Positions 5,095 to 5,227 of a stretch of DNA of 5,227 bases are shown here, piece after piece (within the stretch, counting starts at the first letter, position 1; every line of letters begins with the position of its first letter). Below the pieces are notes generated by a model, which worked only from the letters and a program-made list of their open reading frames with translations, searched no databases and was not told the origin of the DNA. The position numbers and the translations under genes are program-made. Source of the stretch: Candidatus Eiseniibacteriota bacterium (GTDB lineage: Bacteria; Joyebacterota; Joyebacteria; Joyebacterales; Joyebacteraceae); the NCBI GenBank assembly GCA_030630395.1, contig DAOVNE010000123.1, positions 1-5,227 on the forward strand, read 5' to 3'.

Positions 5095-5227
5095 AGCTCC
5101 CTCCCTCCGAGACCGAGTGTTACCCACATGTGAGGGCCAGAATCGTTGAGATAGTCCATCCAGTCAAGGGAAATCAAGCCGCCGGCACCACCTATAGTAG
5201 CCGAGCCGCCATGATCCAACCCATCTA
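5091..5227 (-). CDS. Probable 3' end of an unidentified upstream gene (partial)
   Basis: One minus-strand frame is open from the window edge (first full codon at 5225) to a TGA at 5093-5091, giving 44 residues that end in WVTLGLGGREL. The other two minus-strand frames are interrupted by stops in this stretch. Its TGA overlaps the ATG of barrel C as ATGA, a common sign of translational coupling, and the Shine-Dalgarno site of barrel C would lie within its last codons. The peptide is rich in Gly and aromatic residues (GGSATIGGAGGLISLDWMDY). It lacks the D-F-Y-F ending, so it is not a fourth member of the barrel family by that test. Forty-four open codons in GC-rich DNA can occur by chance, so the call is tentative and no function is proposed. 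Confidence 0.4.
   Translation of the reverse strand, partial: DGLDHGGSATIGGAGGLISLDWMDYLNDSGPHMWVTLGLGGREL
5098..5108 (-). promoter_or_regulatory. Shine-Dalgarno site deciding the start of barrel protein C
   Basis: GGAGGGAGGGA on the minus strand, three bases before the ATG at 5094-5092, offers two overlapping GGAGG-like matches, the distal one at better spacing. It selects this ATG over the in-frame ATG at 5127. Confidence 0.7.

Noticed and set aside
5095..5127. An 11-codon extension of barrel protein C from an ATG at 5127.
   Set aside because: It places charged residues before the signal peptide and spans the Shine-Dalgarno site of the ATG at 5094.
5133..5168. Promoter-like TTGACT, 17 bases, GATTCT on the minus strand upstream of barrel C.
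   Set aside because: The -10 matches only three of six bases and the site falls inside a probable upstream coding region. Support is too weak to call.

Overview
The window joins two unrelated gene clusters that converge on a shared terminator region near 2725-2811. The plus strand holds the 3' end of a V-type (A/V-type) ATPase operon: the C-terminal third of catalytic subunit A, complete regulatory subunit B and complete central-stalk subunit D. Everything from about 2826 to the end is on the minus strand. It holds three complete, mutually related secreted proteins that read as small outer-membrane beta-barrels, and probably the 3' end of a fourth, unrelated gene.

The DNA is GC-rich, codes densely and uses strong Shine-Dalgarno sites. 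Signal peptides followed by barrel proteins with an aromatic C-terminal strand imply a diderm (Gram-negative-type) bacterium. A bacterial V-type ATPase would fit several deep-branching or candidate phyla, but nothing here fixes the taxon.

Layout: 2-613 atpA (partial); 613-2001 atpB, whose ATG overlaps the atpA stop; a 70-base gap with a nested inverted repeat and a 19-codon reading frame; 2072-2695 atpD; 2725-2757 hairpin terminator, probably two-way; 2772-2811 a second, longer imperfect hairpin. On the minus strand, in transcription order: 5227-5091 end of a probable upstream gene; 5094-4477 barrel protein C; 4470-4417 two tandem stem-loops; 4371-4340 terminator; 4325-4298 candidate promoter; a structured leader of about 127 bases; 4163-3531 barrel protein B; a 51-base gap with a hairpin; 3479-2826 barrel protein A.

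The ATPase genes encode parts of one rotary machine: A and B form the catalytic hexamer and D is the rotor shaft turning inside it. The three barrel proteins share a signal peptide, an opening Y-T-x-L-R motif, G-P-E in the seventh strand and a Y-S-x-R-x-D-F-Y-F ending. They differ mainly in four long, strongly acidic segments predicted to be surface loops. The most notable result is this tandem paralogue set with a conserved scaffold and divergent acidic loops, split by a terminator and promoter into two transcription units. Its function is unknown. I found no CRISPR array, tRNA, rRNA or insertion sequence.
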